64,000 bases of DNA from Rhodobacterales bacterium (GTDB lineage: Bacteria; Pseudomonadota; Alphaproteobacteria; Rhodobacterales; Rhodobacteraceae), in contig QKJR01000003.1 of the NCBI GenBank assembly GCA_003249215.1, positions 87,068 to 151,067 on the forward strand, read 5' to 3'. The number at the start of each line of letters is the position of its first letter. The stretch's first letter is position 1. Shown here one piece after another: positions 29,936 through 40,513 of this stretch. The translations under genes and the position numbers were made by a program. The notes beneath the pieces are model-generated. The model had not been told where the DNA came from, ran no database searches, and saw only the letters and a list, made by a program, of their open reading frames with translations.

Positions 29936-30580
29936 ATGAGCGAGACCGACAGCTTCATCGACGAGGTGACCGAAGAGGTCCGCCGCGACCGGCTTTTTGC
30001 GGCGTTCCGCAAATATGGCTGGATCGGCGGGGTGGCGATCGTGGCCATCGTCGGCGGTGCGGCCTGGAGCGAATGGACCAAGGCCGAGGCGCGCGCCAAG
30101 GCGCAGGCCTTTGGCGATGCGGTGCTGGCCGCGGCCCAGACCGCGGACCCCGAGGCGGCGCTGGCCGCCCTGCCGGGGACCGGGGCGCAGGCCGGGCTTG
30201 GCGCGCTGATGACCGCGGCGCAGGCCGCGCAGGCGGGTCATGTCGATGTGGCGCTGGCGCAATATCGCGCGGCGGCGGCCTCGGCCGAGCTGCCTGCGAG
30301 CCTGCGCGATCTGGCGCGGATCAAGGCGCTGATCCTTGCGGGGAGTGCGATCGACCCGGCCACGCGGGCCTCGGAACTGGCCGATCTGGCGCGGGCGGGC
30401 GCGCCCTATCGCCTGCTCGCGGTGGAGCAGCAGGCGCTCGACACGCTCGCGGCAGGCGACCGCGAGGGGGCGATCGCGATTGCGCGCGGGATTTTGGCCG
30501 ATGCCGGTGTGACGCCGGGCTTGCAACAGCGCGCATCTGAGTTGATTGTGGCGCTGGGTGGCGATCCGGCGCAGCAGTGA
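29936..30580 (+). CDS. YfgM/TPR-like (DUF2133-type) membrane-anchored protein
   Basis: DEVTEEVRRDRLFAAFRKYGWIGGVAIVAIVGGAAWSEW; upstream of bamB-der as in many alphaproteobacteria. Confidence 0.85.
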   Translation: MSETDSFIDEVTEEVRRDRLFAAFRKYGWIGGVAIVAIVGGAAWSEWTKAEARAKAQAFGDAVLAAAQTADPEAALAALPGTGAQAGLGALMTAAQAAQAGHVDVALAQYRAAAASAELPASLRDLARIKALILAGSAIDPATRASELADLARAGAPYRLLAVEQQALDTLAAGDREGAIAIARGILADAGVTPGLQQRASELIVALGGDPAQQ

Positions 30581-30639
30581 CCGGGCGGGGCCAGAGGCCC
30601 CGACAGACGACCCAACGAGTTGAAGGCGAGGAACGAGCG

Positions 30640-31953
30640 GTGAAAGCGATCCGGGGAATTGCGCTTGGCTGTCTGGCGGCAGTGGCGCTTGCGGCCTGCG
30701 AAAAGGAAGTGATCCTGCAGGGCGAGCGGCTCGATCCGCGCGAGGTTCTGGCGCCCGAGGCGGCCCCCGCGGCGACGCCCGTGGCGGTCGCGCTCAAGCT
30801 GCCGGCGGCGCAGGGCAATGCCGAGTGGACCCACCGCGCGGGCGCGCCCTCTCATGCGCTGATCAATCCCGCGATCGGGGCGGGCAGCACGCGGATCTGG
30901 TCGGCCAATATCGGCGCGGCCTCGGGGCGCAAGCACCGCATCACCGCCGATCCGGTCGTGGCCGGGGGCCGGGTCTTCACCCTCGACAGCCATGCCGGCG
31001 TGACCGCCACCGCAACGAGCGGCGCGACGCTGTGGCAGGCGGATCTGACCCCGCCCGGCGAGAACCCGGAAAGCGCCTCGGGCGGTGGGCTCGCGGCGGC
31101 GGGCGGCGCGGTCTATGCCACCACCGGTTTTGGCGAGCTCGTGGCGCTCGAGGCGGCCACCGGCCGCGTGCTCTGGCGGCAGAAATTCGACGCGGGTATC
31201 GGCGGCGCGCCGACCGTTTCGGGCGAGATCGTCTATGTCGTGGCGCGCGACGCCTCGGCCTGGGCCGTGCGCACCTCCGATGGCAAGGTGCTCTGGCAAT
31301 TGCCGGGCACGCCCTCGGGCTCGGGCATGACCGGCGTCTCGGCGCCCGCGGTCAATGACCGTCTCGTGGTCTTCCCCTTCCCCTCGGGCGAGCTGATCGC
31401 CGCGCTCAAGACCGGCGGTCTGACGCTCTGGCAGAGCAAGGTCGCGGGCGCGCGGCCGGGCCGGGCCTATACGTCGGTGCTCGATCTGACCGGCGATCCG
31501 GTGATCGTGGGCAAGGTCGTCTATGCGGGCTCTTCGGCGGGCAAGGTCACCGCCTTCGACGTCGACACGGGCGACAGGATCTGGACCGCGAAAGAGGGCG
31601 CCGTCTCGCCGGTGCAGGTCGCGGGCGGTTCGGTCTTCCTCGTCTCGGACGAGAACCGGCTGGTGCGGCTCGATGCGGCGACGGGCGAGGAGATCTGGGC
31701 GATCGAGCTGCCCTATTACCTTAAGGACAAGATCAAGAAGCAGCAGGCGATCCATGTCCATTACGGGCCGCTTCTGGCCGGGGGCAAGCTGTTCCTGGCG
31801 TCCTCGGACGGGCTCCTGCGGGTCTATGATCCGACCTCCGGCAACCTGATCGGTCAGGCGGAAATCCCCGGGGGGGCTGCCACCGATCCGGTCGTCGCGG
31901 GCTCGACCCTCTATGTCGTCGGCATGAACGGTCAGCTTCACGCTTTCCGTTGA
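30640..31953 (+). CDS. bamB: Outer-membrane assembly lipoprotein BamB-like (PQQ beta-propeller)
   Basis: GTG start, VALAAC lipobox, repeated beta-propeller blades. Confidence 0.88.
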   Translation: MKAIRGIALGCLAAVALAACEKEVILQGERLDPREVLAPEAAPAATPVAVALKLPAAQGNAEWTHRAGAPSHALINPAIGAGSTRIWSANIGAASGRKHRITADPVVAGGRVFTLDSHAGVTATATSGATLWQADLTPPGENPESASGGGLAAAGGAVYATTGFGELVALEAATGRVLWRQKFDAGIGGAPTVSGEIVYVVARDASAWAVRTSDGKVLWQLPGTPSGSGMTGVSAPAVNDRLVVFPFPSGELIAALKTGGLTLWQSKVAGARPGRAYTSVLDLTGDPVIVGKVVYAGSSAGKVTAFDVDTGDRIWTAKEGAVSPVQVAGGSVFLVSDENRLVRLDAATGEEIWAIELPYYLKDKIKKQQAIHVHYGPLLAGGKLFLASSDGLLRVYDPTSGNLIGQAEIPGGAATDPVVAGSTLYVVGMNGQLHAFR

Positions 31954-32001
31954 CGGAATTTCCGTGTATGGGGGCCGCTTGATCCGCCTCAGGAGGCAGA
32001 A

Positions 32002-33507
32002 ATGAGCTTCACCCTGGCCATCGTGGGCCGCCCGAACGTCGGCAAATCGACGCTGTTCAACCGGCTTGTCGGCAAGCGTCTGGCACTGGTCGATGACCAG
32101 CCGGGCGTGACCCGCGACCTGCGCGAGGGCGATGCGCGCCTCGGCGATCTGCGTTTTATCGTGATCGATTCGGCTGGGCTCGAGCTGGCCGAGGACGACA
32201 GCCTGCAGGGCCGGATGCGCCGTCTGACCGAGCGCGCGGTCGAGGAGGCCGACGTTTGCCTCTTTCTGATCGACGCGCGGATGGGCGTGACCCCGGCCGA
32301 TGAGATCTTCGCCGATATCCTGCGCCGCAAGAACGCCCATGTGATCGTGGCCGCGAACAAGGCCGAGGGCCGCGCGGGCGACGCGGGCGCCATCGAGGCC
32401 TGGTCGCTGGGCTTGGGCGAGCCGGTGCGGATCTCGGCCGAGCATGGCGAGGGGCTCGACGATCTTTATGACATCCTGCGCCCGATCGCCGATGAATTCG
32501 CCGAGAAGCACAAGGCGAACCTGCCCGAGGTCGAGGTCGATATCGAAGAGGGCAGCGAGGAAGAGGACGCCGACACCTATCGCGCCCCCTCGGCCGCGCG
32601 GCCGCTGCAACTGGCGGTGATCGGCCGCCCCAATGCCGGGAAATCGACCCTGATCAACAAGATCATCGGCGAGGATCGCCTGCTGACTGGCCCCGAGGCC
32701 GGGATCACCCGCGACGCGATCTCGGTCACCACCGAATTCATGCAGACCCCGATGCGGATCTGGGACACTGCGGGGATGCGCAAGCGCGGCAAGATCAACG
32801 ACAAGCTCGAGAAGCTCTCGGTCGCCGACGGTCTGCGCGCGGTGCGCTTCGCCGAGGTGGTCGTGGTGCTTCTGGACGTGAACATCCCCTTCGAGACGCA
32901 GGATCTGCGGATCGCCGATTTCGCCGAGACCGAGGGCCGCGCCGTCGTCGTGGCCGCGAACAAATGGGATCTCGAGGAAGACAAACCCGCCAAGCTCAAC
33001 GAACTGCGCGAGGCGTTTGAACGCCTTCTGCCGCAGCTCCGCGGTGCGCCTCTGGTCACCGTCTCGGCCAAGACCGGCAAGGGGCTCGACCGGCTGCATG
33101 ACGCGATCCTCAAGGCGCATCGGGTCTGGAACCGCCGGGTGCCGACCGCGAAACTGAACCAGTGGCTCGGTGCCATGACCGAGGCGCATCCGCCGCCCGC
33201 GCCCGGCGGGCGCCGGATCAAGCTGCGCTACATGACGCAGGTGAAGACCCGGCCGCCGGGGTTTGTGATCAAGGCCACCCATACCGATCAGATCCCGGAA
33301 AGCTATGGCCGCTATCTCGTGAATGGTCTGCGCGCCGATTTCGACATGCCGGGCACGCCGATCCGGATCACCTTCCGCGATCAGGGGACGAACAACCCCT
33401 ATAAGGACCGCAAGAAGTCGATCCCCTCGCGGCTGACGAAACACGTCGAGGCCAAGAAACATGCCGCGCGCAAGGAAAAGGGGCTGGCAAGCAAGCCGAA
33501 GAAGTGA
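32002..33507 (+). CDS. der: GTPase Der (EngA)
   Basis: Two G1 motifs GRPNVGKST and GRPNAGKST. Confidence 0.97.
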   Translation: MSFTLAIVGRPNVGKSTLFNRLVGKRLALVDDQPGVTRDLREGDARLGDLRFIVIDSAGLELAEDDSLQGRMRRLTERAVEEADVCLFLIDARMGVTPADEIFADILRRKNAHVIVAANKAEGRAGDAGAIEAWSLGLGEPVRISAEHGEGLDDLYDILRPIADEFAEKHKANLPEVEVDIEEGSEEEDADTYRAPSAARPLQLAVIGRPNAGKSTLINKIIGEDRLLTGPEAGITRDAISVTTEFMQTPMRIWDTAGMRKRGKINDKLEKLSVADGLRAVRFAEVVVVLLDVNIPFETQDLRIADFAETEGRAVVVAANKWDLEEDKPAKLNELREAFERLLPQLRGAPLVTVSAKTGKGLDRLHDAILKAHRVWNRRVPTAKLNQWLGAMTEAHPPPAPGGRRIKLRYMTQVKTRPPGFVIKATHTDQIPESYGRYLVNGLRADFDMPGTPIRITFRDQGTNNPYKDRKKSIPSRLTKHVEAKKHAARKEKGLASKPKK

Positions 33508-33573
33508 GCGGCGGGGTCTTCGGGCCCGGAACGTCAACCAAGACTATTGGGTCGATCCTGCGCGGGATCGGCC

Positions 33574-33653
33574 CTTTTTCTTGGCGAAAATACTCCCGCC
33601 GGAGGCGCAGGCTGGCCAAGGGCGGAAAGGTGAGTATTTGGGCCAAGAAAAAG
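33574..33653. repeat. Intergenic inverted repeat, ATACTCC subfamily
   Basis: CTTTTTCTTGGcgaAAATACTC ... GAGTATTTgggCCAAGAAAAAG. Confidence 0.88.
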
Positions 33654-33700
33654 CCCAGGGCGGGTTCTGTGAGCCGGTCTCAGGTTCGGTTCGCGGGGGA

Positions 33701-34408
33701 TCAGCCGCGCCGCGCGCGCAACAAGGTGAGTGCGGCGAGCGCCAGCGCATAGGTCAGGCTCAGCGCTGCGAGGCCTCCGGGCGCGCCCCAGTTAGCGACC
33801 GCCACGCCTGCGAGCGCCCAGATCACCCCTGCGGCATAGGCGGGGCTCGGCCCGAGGCGCCAGATCAGGGCAAGGGCCACGAGGGCGGCGAGGCTCAGGA
33901 GCAGATAGCTCGCCCCCATCGGCGCGAGCAGGTCATAGCCGATCAGCACCGTGCCGGTGGCGACCGCCGTCGCCGCCGTCAGCCAGCCGGCATAGAGCGC
34001 AGGCGCGGCGGCAGCCCAGCGGCCCAGCACCGCCACGGGCGCGCGCGCCATCGCCCAGAGCGCGGTTGCCGCCATCACCCAGATCTGCACCGTGGCCAGC
34101 ACCGGTGCGCGCATCGCCACCTCGAGCCAGCTCGCGCCAAGCGCCATCGACAGGAATAATGGCCAGCGCCCCGCGTCCCAGCCCGGATGATCGGCGCGGC
34201 GCAAGAGCCCATAGCCCGCCTGCAGGATCAGCCCCAGATAGATCAGCCCCCAGATCGAAAAGGCCCAGCCCACCGGTTGCAGCGGCGGGTCGATCACCGG
34301 CACCGGGAAGGCCTGCGGGTCATAGCCGCGGAAATTGCGGGCCGCATAGGAGGCCGCGGCAAAGGCCAGCGCCGCCACCAGAACAAGCACCGCTTGCATC
34401 CGTTTCAT
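33701..34408 (-). CDS. TspO/MBR-like integral membrane protein
   Basis: VGWAFSIWGLIYLGL, multi-TM topology; identification tentative. Confidence 0.6.
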   Translation of the reverse strand: MKRMQAVLVLVAALAFAAASYAARNFRGYDPQAFPVPVIDPPLQPVGWAFSIWGLIYLGLILQAGYGLLRRADHPGWDAGRWPLFLSMALGASWLEVAMRAPVLATVQIWVMAATALWAMARAPVAVLGRWAAAAPALYAGWLTAATAVATGTVLIGYDLLAPMGASYLLLSLAALVALALIWRLGPSPAYAAGVIWALAGVAVANWGAPGGLAALSLTYALALAALTLLRARRG

Positions 34409-34450
34409 GCCGCTCTTCCTTCCAGGCCGTTGTGCAGGAGCACAACGCAA

Positions 34451-34478
34451 AAGCGGCGCGAAAGGTTTCGCGCCGCTT
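34451..34478 (-). terminator. Rho-independent terminator of serS
   Basis: AAGCGGCGCGAAA-gg-TTTCGCGCCGCTT. Confidence 0.88.
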
Positions 34479-34496
34479 GCTGTTTTTCGGGCGATG

Positions 34497-35786
34497 TCAG
34501 ACCAGCGCGCCGTCCACGAGCCGGGTCTTGCCGCCGAGATAAGGGTGCAGCGCGGCGGGAAGGGTGACCGAGCCGTCCTCTTCCTGACCGTTCTCCAAGA
34601 CCGCGATCAGGCAGCGTCCGACGGCAAGGCCCGAGCCGTTCAGCGTGGCCACGAAATCGGGCTTCTCACCGCCCGCGGGGCGATAGCGCGCATTCATCCG
34701 GCGCGCCTGAAACTGGCCGCAGGTCGAGCAGGAGGAAATCTCGCGATAGGTGTTCTGGCCGGGCAGCCAGACCTCGAGGTCATAGGTCTTCTGGCTGCCA
34801 AAGCCCATGTCGCCGGTGCACAGCACGATCCGGCGATAGGGCAGGCCGAGGCGCTCGAGCACCGCTTCGGCGCATTTGGTCATCCGTTCATGCTCGGCGA
34901 TCGCCTCTTCGGGGCGGCAGATCGTGACCATCTCGACCTTCTCGAACTGGTGCTGGCGCAGCATGCCGGCGGTGTCCTTGCCGGCGGACCCGGCTTCCGA
35001 GCGGAAGCAGTTCGTGTGCGCCGTCATGCGAATGGGCAGGGCCGAATCCTCGAGCACCTCGCCCGCGACGAAGTTCGTCAGCGTCACCTCGGCCGTCGGG
35101 ATCAGCCACCAGCCGTTGGTGGTCTGATAGCTGTCCTCGCCGAATTTCGGCAGGTTGCCGGTGCCGAGCATCGCCTCGGGGCGCACCAGCACGGGGGTGA
35201 TGTTCTCGGTCAGCTCATGCTCGGTCACATGCAGGTCGAGCATGAATTGCGCGAGCGCCCGGTGGACGCGGGCGACGCCGCCCTTGAGCACCACGAAGCG
35301 CGCGCCCGAGAGTTTCGCGGCGGTCTCGAAATCCATCGCCTGACCCACGGCCGAGAGCTGATAATGCTCCTTCGGGTCGAAGGCGAAATTGCGCGGGGCG
35401 CCGTGGCGGTGGATTTCCACGTTGCCGTCCTCGTCGGCACCATCGGGCACCTGATCGAGGGGGCTGTTCGGGATCCACAGGAGCTTGTCGCGCAGCTCGG
35501 CATCCTTCGCGGTGGCCTCGGCCTGCATCGCTGCCACTTCCGATTTCTTCTCGGCCACCAGCGCGCGCAGCCGCTCGAATTCGGCCTCGTCGCCCTTGGC
35601 CTTGGCGGCCCCCACGAGTTTGCTCGCGGCGTTCTGCTCGGCCTGCGCGGTCTCGGCGGCGTGGATTGCTGCGCGGCGCGCCTCGTCGAGCGACAGGATC
35701 TCCGAGGCGAGCGGCGAGAGCCCCCGGCGCGCGAGGCTGGCGTCGAATTGGTCGGGGTTGTCGCGGATCGCGCGGATATCGTGCAT
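34497..35786 (-). CDS. serS: Seryl-tRNA synthetase
   Basis: [47 protein letters not shown]. Confidence 0.97.
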   Translation of the reverse strand: MHDIRAIRDNPDQFDASLARRGLSPLASEILSLDEARRAAIHAAETAQAEQNAASKLVGAAKAKGDEAEFERLRALVAEKKSEVAAMQAEATAKDAELRDKLLWIPNSPLDQVPDGADEDGNVEIHRHGAPRNFAFDPKEHYQLSAVGQAMDFETAAKLSGARFVVLKGGVARVHRALAQFMLDLHVTEHELTENITPVLVRPEAMLGTGNLPKFGEDSYQTTNGWWLIPTAEVTLTNFVAGEVLEDSALPIRMTAHTNCFRSEAGSAGKDTAGMLRQHQFEKVEMVTICRPEEAIAEHERMTKCAEAVLERLGLPYRRIVLCTGDMGFGSQKTYDLEVWLPGQNTYREISSCSTCGQFQARRMNARYRPAGGEKPDFVATLNGSGLAVGRCLIAVLENGQEEDGSVTLPAALHPYLGGKTRLVDGALV

Positions 35787-35942
35787 GGGGCACCTTCAAT
35801 TTGATGGGCAAGTTCTTGCGCGTCAGGGTTTAGCGCGGAAAGATGCGACGTGAAAGCCCCGGCGGCCGGACAAGTGATGCAGGTCAAGGCACTCGCCCTT
35901 GCGAGGGTGTTGAATTTTGGATATGTGACACACATTCAAAAA

Positions 35943-35960
35943 CCGGAATGTAAATTCCGG
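35943..35960. promoter_or_regulatory. Candidate operator palindrome upstream of second RND operon
   Basis: CCGGAAT-gtaa-ATTCCGG perfect inverted repeat. Confidence 0.45.
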
Positions 35961-36018
35961 CAGAACTTCCGGCAGGCCCGCGCCGCCTGACCGACTGGAC
36001 CCGAGGGGAGGACCCGAG

Positions 36019-37005
36019 ATGAGATCGAAACTGATGGTGCTCGTGCTGAGCGCGATGATCCTGCCCGGGGCAGGGAGCCTGGCGCTGGCCGAACCCTTCG
36101 TGGTCGAGCGCAGCCCGATGACCGACTGGAAGGCGGTCTTCGGCCGGGTCGAGGCCAAGGACACGATCGAGGCGCGGGCGCGTCTGGGCGGCACGCTGGT
36201 CGAACTGAGCGTGGCGGAGGGCGATCAGGTGCAGGCCGGTCAGGTGCTGGGCCGCATCGTCGACGAGAAGATCGGTTATCAGCTCAGCGCGATCGACGCG
36301 CAGATCACCGCGCTCGAATCGCAGCTCGCCAATGCCCAGACCGAGCTCAAGCGCGCCGAGGAGCTGCGCGCGCGCGGCGTCGCCACCACCCAGCAATTCG
36401 ATACGCTGCAGACGCAGGTCAGCGTCTACATGAGCCAGATCGAGGCGCAGAAGGCCACCCGCAAGGTCACCGAGCAGCAGGCGACCGAGGGTGAGGTGCT
36501 GGCGCCGATCTCGGGCCGCGTCCTGACCGTGCCGGTCGCCAAGGGCGCCGTGGTGATGGCGGGCGAGAGCGTCGCGACCGTGGGCGGTGGCGGCTTCTTC
36601 CTGCGCGTCTCGGTGCCCGAGCGGCACGCCGCGGCGATGGCCGAGGGCGATGCGATCACCATCGAGACCGCCAAGGGCACCGTCGAGGGGCATCTGGCCA
36701 AGGTCTATCCGCTGATCGAGAGCGGCCGGGTGACCGCCGATGTCGAGGTCCCCGATCTCGATGCGGCCTTCGTCGACGCGCGGGTGCTGGTGCGTCTGCC
36801 GCTGGCCAAGCGCGAGGCGATCCTGATCCCCGCCGATCTGATCAAGACCCATGCCGGGCTCGATTTCGTGGCGATCGAAGGCGCAGGCGGCACGGTCGAA
36901 CGCGCGGTGGTGCCGGGCGAGCGGATGCTGGTCGAGGGCGTCGAGATGGTCGAGATCGTGACCGGACTTGCCGGCGGCGAGCGGGTGGTCGGCCATGACG
37001 AGTGA
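36019..37005 (+). CDS. RND efflux periplasmic adaptor subunit
   Basis: ARLGGTLVELSVAEGDQVQAGQVLGRI; next to RND permease. Confidence 0.92.
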   Translation: MRSKLMVLVLSAMILPGAGSLALAEPFVVERSPMTDWKAVFGRVEAKDTIEARARLGGTLVELSVAEGDQVQAGQVLGRIVDEKIGYQLSAIDAQITALESQLANAQTELKRAEELRARGVATTQQFDTLQTQVSVYMSQIEAQKATRKVTEQQATEGEVLAPISGRVLTVPVAKGAVVMAGESVATVGGGGFFLRVSVPERHAAAMAEGDAITIETAKGTVEGHLAKVYPLIESGRVTADVEVPDLDAAFVDARVLVRLPLAKREAILIPADLIKTHAGLDFVAIEGAGGTVERAVVPGERMLVEGVEMVEIVTGLAGGERVVGHDE

Positions 37006-40000
37006 TCTGAACTCCGGCCCGCAACATCCGGAAAATATTGACGAATACGCGGGAGAGAAGCTCGGGATCGCGGGCCGTCTGACGCGCGCCTTCATCCGCT
37101 CGGCACTGACGCCGCTCTTCATCCTTGCCGCGCTCGCCGTGGGGCTCGTCGCGCTCGTGAGCCTGCCGCGCGAGGAAGAGCCGCAGATTTCCGTGCCGAT
37201 GGTCGATGTGCATATTCAGGCGCCCGGCCTCAAGGCCGAGGATGCGATGAAGCTCGTGACCGAGCCGATGGAAACCATCATCAAGGGCATCAACGAGGTC
37301 GAGCACGTCTATTCCCAGACCTCGGACGATTACGCGCTGGTGATGGCGCGGTTCATCGTCGGCACCTCGGCCGATGCGGCGATCCTGCGCGTCCACGAAA
37401 AGGTGCGCGCCAATACCGACCGGATCCCGAAGGGCATCGACGAGCCGATGATCGTGGCGCGCGGCATCGACGATGTGGCGATCGTTTCGCTCACGCTCTC
37501 GGGGCTGCCCGGGGCCGATGTGGGCGCCAATGACTTGACCCGGATCGCGCGCGAGCTGCAGACCGAGGTCACCAAGATCGAGAATGTGGGCCTGAGCTAC
37601 ATCGTGGGCGAGGCGACGGAGGCGATCCGGATCGAGCCCGATCCCGAGAAGCTCGCGCTCTACGGGCTCACGCTGCAGCAGCTCTCGAACAAGATCGAAC
37701 AGGCCAACCGCAGCTTCAACACCGGCAAGCTGCGCGACAAGGGCGAGCAGATCGACCTCGTCGCGGGCAAGACGCTGACCGCACCCTCGGAAATCGCGGG
37801 GCTTTTGCTCACCGCGCTCGACGGGCGTCCGGTCTATGTGGCCGATGTGGCCAAGGTGGAATATGTCGGCGATACCACCGATCATATCGTCGCCACCGTG
37901 ACGCGCGACGCCGAGGGGCTGCACCGCCGTCCGGCGGTGACGCTTGCCATCGCCAAGCGGGCGGGGGCGAACGCCGTCGTCGTGGCCGAGCAGATCCTGC
38001 ACCGCGTCGAGGAGCTCAAGGGCGAGCTGATCCCGGCCAATGTCGAGGTGCAGATCACCCGCGATTATGGCGAGACCGCGAACGAGAAGGCCAACGAACT
38101 GCTGTTCCACCTCGGCCTCGCGACGATTTCGATCATCGCGCTCGTGCTGTTCTCGATCGGATGGCGCGAGAGCATCGTGGTGGCGATCGTCATTCCGGTG
38201 ACGATCCTTCTGACGCTCTTTGCCGCCAATGTCATGGGCTACACGCTCAACCGCGTCTCGCTCTTCGCGCTGATCTTCTCGATCGGGATTCTGGTCGATG
38301 ACGCGATCGTGGTGATCGAGAATATCGCGCGGCACTGGGCGATGAAGGGGCCGGGCGACCGGGTTCACAAGGCGGTCGTGGCCGTGGCCGAGGTCGGCAA
38401 CCCGACCATTGTCGCCACGCTGACCGTGGTCGCGGCCCTGCTGCCGATGCTGTTCGTGTCGGGGCTGATGGGGCCCTACATGAGCCCGATCCCGGCCAAT
38501 GCCTCGGCCGCAATGATCTTTTCCTTCTTCGTCGCGGTGATCGTCACGCCCTGGCTTATGGTCAAGATCGCGGGGCGCGCCGACATGAGCAGCCATGCCG
38601 AGGGCCCGGGCCATCACGCGGGCGGCAAGCTTGGGGCGATGTATGAGAAGGTCGCGCGGCCGGTGCTGAAATCCAAGGGCACGGCGGGGCTTTTCCTCGC
38701 CATCACCGTGGTGCTCAGCTTCGGCTCGCTCGGGCTGCTCTACACCAAGCATGTCACGGTGAAGCTGCTGCCCTTCGACAACAAGTCGGAACTGAGCGTG
38801 GTGATCGACCTGCCCGAGGGCAGCTCGGTCGAGGCGACCGATGCCGTCGCCCAGCAGATCGCCGCGGTGGTCACCGAACTGCCCGAGGTGATCTCGGTGC
38901 AGACCCATGCCGGCGCCGCGGCGCCCTTCAACTTCAACGGCCTCGTGCGGCACTATTACCTGCGCGAATACCCGTGGCAGGGCGATGTGCAGCTCAACCT
39001 GACGCCCAAGGGCGAGCGCGACCGCACGAGCCACGATCTCGCGCTCGAGGTGCGCAAGATGGTCACGGCGCTCGATCTGCCCGCGGGCACCAGCGTGAAG
39101 ACGGTCGAACCGCCGCCCGGTCCCCCGGTGATCGCGACGCTTCTGGCCGAGGTCTATGGCCCCGACGCGGACACCCGCCGCGCCTCGGCCGCCAAGATCC
39201 GTCAGGCCTTCGAAAGCGTGCCCTATATCGTCGATGTCGACGACAGTTTCGGGGTGCAGGCGCGGCGTCTGCGCGCGACGGTGAACGAGGATGACCTCGA
39301 ATTCTACGAGGTGAGCGAGTCGGATGTGTTCGACACGCTCGGGCTGCTCAACGGCTCGACCACGGTCGGCTATTCGCACCGCGGCAACGAACGCGCGCCA
39401 CTGCCGATCGTGATGGAACGCGCCAAGGGGGCGCGGGTGATGGACGAGGCGACGCTCTCGACCCCGATCCCGGCGACGCTCCTGCCCGGCGCGCGCGGGG
39501 TGGTGGAACTCGGCGATGTGGTCAGCGTGGCCGAGGAGAAGGCGAGTTTCCCGATCTTCCGCCACAACGGGCGCGAGGCCGAGATGGTCACCGCCGAGCT
39601 TGCCGGGACCTTCGAGGCGCCGCTCTACGGCATGATTGCGGTCGACGAGGCGCTCGACAACATCGACTGGGGCCCGGGCGAGAAACCGACGGTCAGCCTG
39701 CATGGACAGCCCGAGGATGAAAGCCATGTGACGCTTCTGTGGGACGGGGAATGGGAGGTGACCTGGGTCACCTTCCGCGACATGGGCGCGGCCTTTGGCG
39801 TGGCGCTTCTGGGGATTTATATCCTCGTCGTGGCGCAGTTCGGCAGCTTCCGCCTGCCGCTGGTGATCCTGACGCCGATTCCGCTCACCTTCCTCGGGAT
39901 CATGGTGGGGCACCTGCTCTTCAAGGCACCGTTCTCGGCGCCCTCGATGATCGGCTTCATCGCGCTTGCGGGGATCATCGTGCGCAACTCGATCCTGCTG

Positions 40001-40243
40001 GTGGATTTCATCCGCCATGCCGACCGGACCGGAAAATCCGAGGTCGATATTCTGATCGACGCGGGTTCGATCCGGTTCAAGCCGATCCTGCTCACCGCGG
40101 TGGCCGCGATGATCGGGGCGGTGGTGATCCTCGCCGACCCGATCTTTCAGGGGCTCGCGATCTCTCTCTTCTTCGGGCTTCTGAGCTCGACGCTGCTGAC
40201 GGTGCTGGTGATCCCGGCGATCTACCGGATCTTCAAGACCTGA
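36995..40243 (+). CDS. RND efflux permease
   Basis: SIGILVDDAIVVIENIARH, GIIVRNSILLVDFI. Confidence 0.95.
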   Translation: MTSDLNSGPQHPENIDEYAGEKLGIAGRLTRAFIRSALTPLFILAALAVGLVALVSLPREEEPQISVPMVDVHIQAPGLKAEDAMKLVTEPMETIIKGINEVEHVYSQTSDDYALVMARFIVGTSADAAILRVHEKVRANTDRIPKGIDEPMIVARGIDDVAIVSLTLSGLPGADVGANDLTRIARELQTEVTKIENVGLSYIVGEATEAIRIEPDPEKLALYGLTLQQLSNKIEQANRSFNTGKLRDKGEQIDLVAGKTLTAPSEIAGLLLTALDGRPVYVADVAKVEYVGDTTDHIVATVTRDAEGLHRRPAVTLAIAKRAGANAVVVAEQILHRVEELKGELIPANVEVQITRDYGETANEKANELLFHLGLATISIIALVLFSIGWRESIVVAIVIPVTILLTLFAANVMGYTLNRVSLFALIFSIGILVDDAIVVIENIARHWAMKGPGDRVHKAVVAVAEVGNPTIVATLTVVAALLPMLFVSGLMGPYMSPIPANASAAMIFSFFVAVIVTPWLMVKIAGRADMSSHAEGPGHHAGGKLGAMYEKVARPVLKSKGTAGLFLAITVVLSFGSLGLLYTKHVTVKLLPFDNKSELSVVIDLPEGSSVEATDAVAQQIAAVVTELPEVISVQTHAGAAAPFNFNGLVRHYYLREYPWQGDVQLNLTPKGERDRTSHDLALEVRKMVTALDLPAGTSVKTVEPPPGPPVIATLLAEVYGPDADTRRASAAKIRQAFESVPYIVDVDDSFGVQARRLRATVNEDDLEFYEVSESDVFDTLGLLNGSTTVGYSHRGNERAPLPIVMERAKGARVMDEATLSTPIPATLLPGARGVVELGDVVSVAEEKASFPIFRHNGREAEMVTAELAGTFEAPLYGMIAVDEALDNIDWGPGEKPTVSLHGQPEDESHVTLLWDGEWEVTWVTFRDMGAAFGVALLGIYILVVAQFGSFRLPLVILTPIPLTFLGIMVGHLLFKAPFSAPSMIGFIALAGIIVRNSILLVDFIRHADRTGKSEVDILIDAGSIRFKPILLTAVAAMIGAVVILADPIFQGLAISLFFGLLSSTLLTVLVIPAIYRIFKT

Positions 40244-40269
40244 GGCGGATGGGATCGCGAAACGTGAGA

Positions 40270-40297
40270 GGGGGCGCGGGTTGCGCCCCCTTTTTTG
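40270..40297 (+). terminator. Rho-independent terminator
   Basis: GGGGGCGC-gggtt-GCGCCCCC-TTTTTT. Confidence 0.92.
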
Positions 40298-40335
40298 TTG
40301 CCGGGCGGGGCGCGTTTGGCAGGTTCGGGACGCTC

Positions 40336-40486
40336 CGCGGGGAGTATTGAGGCCAAGAAAAAGCCAGGGCCGGGCGCCCGGGGTTCTTCCGGGGCTCTCG
40401 GCTTTTCCTGGTGCAAATACTCCCGCCGGAGGCAGCTTTCCCTCCCGCGCGCCCGTTGTTTTTCTTGGCCAAAATCTGCCCCGCGG
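40336..40486. repeat. Composite of three ATACTCC-type half elements
   Basis: GGAGTATTgagGCCAAGAAAAAG ... GCTTTTCCTGGtgcAAATACTCCC ... GTTTTTCTTGGCCAAAAT. Confidence 0.85.
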
Positions 40487-40513
40487 CGTGGTCCGCAGCC
40501 GGGCAGGGGGCGC

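Noticed and set aside
29692-30099. 135-aa minus-strand ORF covering the RND/YfgM intergenic region
   Set aside because: Runs antisense into the YfgM-like gene and has no TetR/MarR features; not accepted as the missing RND regulator.
30406-33537. 1043-aa minus-strand ORF opposite bamB and der
   Set aside because: Antisense artefact over clear BamB and Der coding regions.
36842-40018. 1058-aa minus-strand ORF opposite the second RND permease
   Set aside because: Same antisense codon-bias artefact; no recognisable domain.
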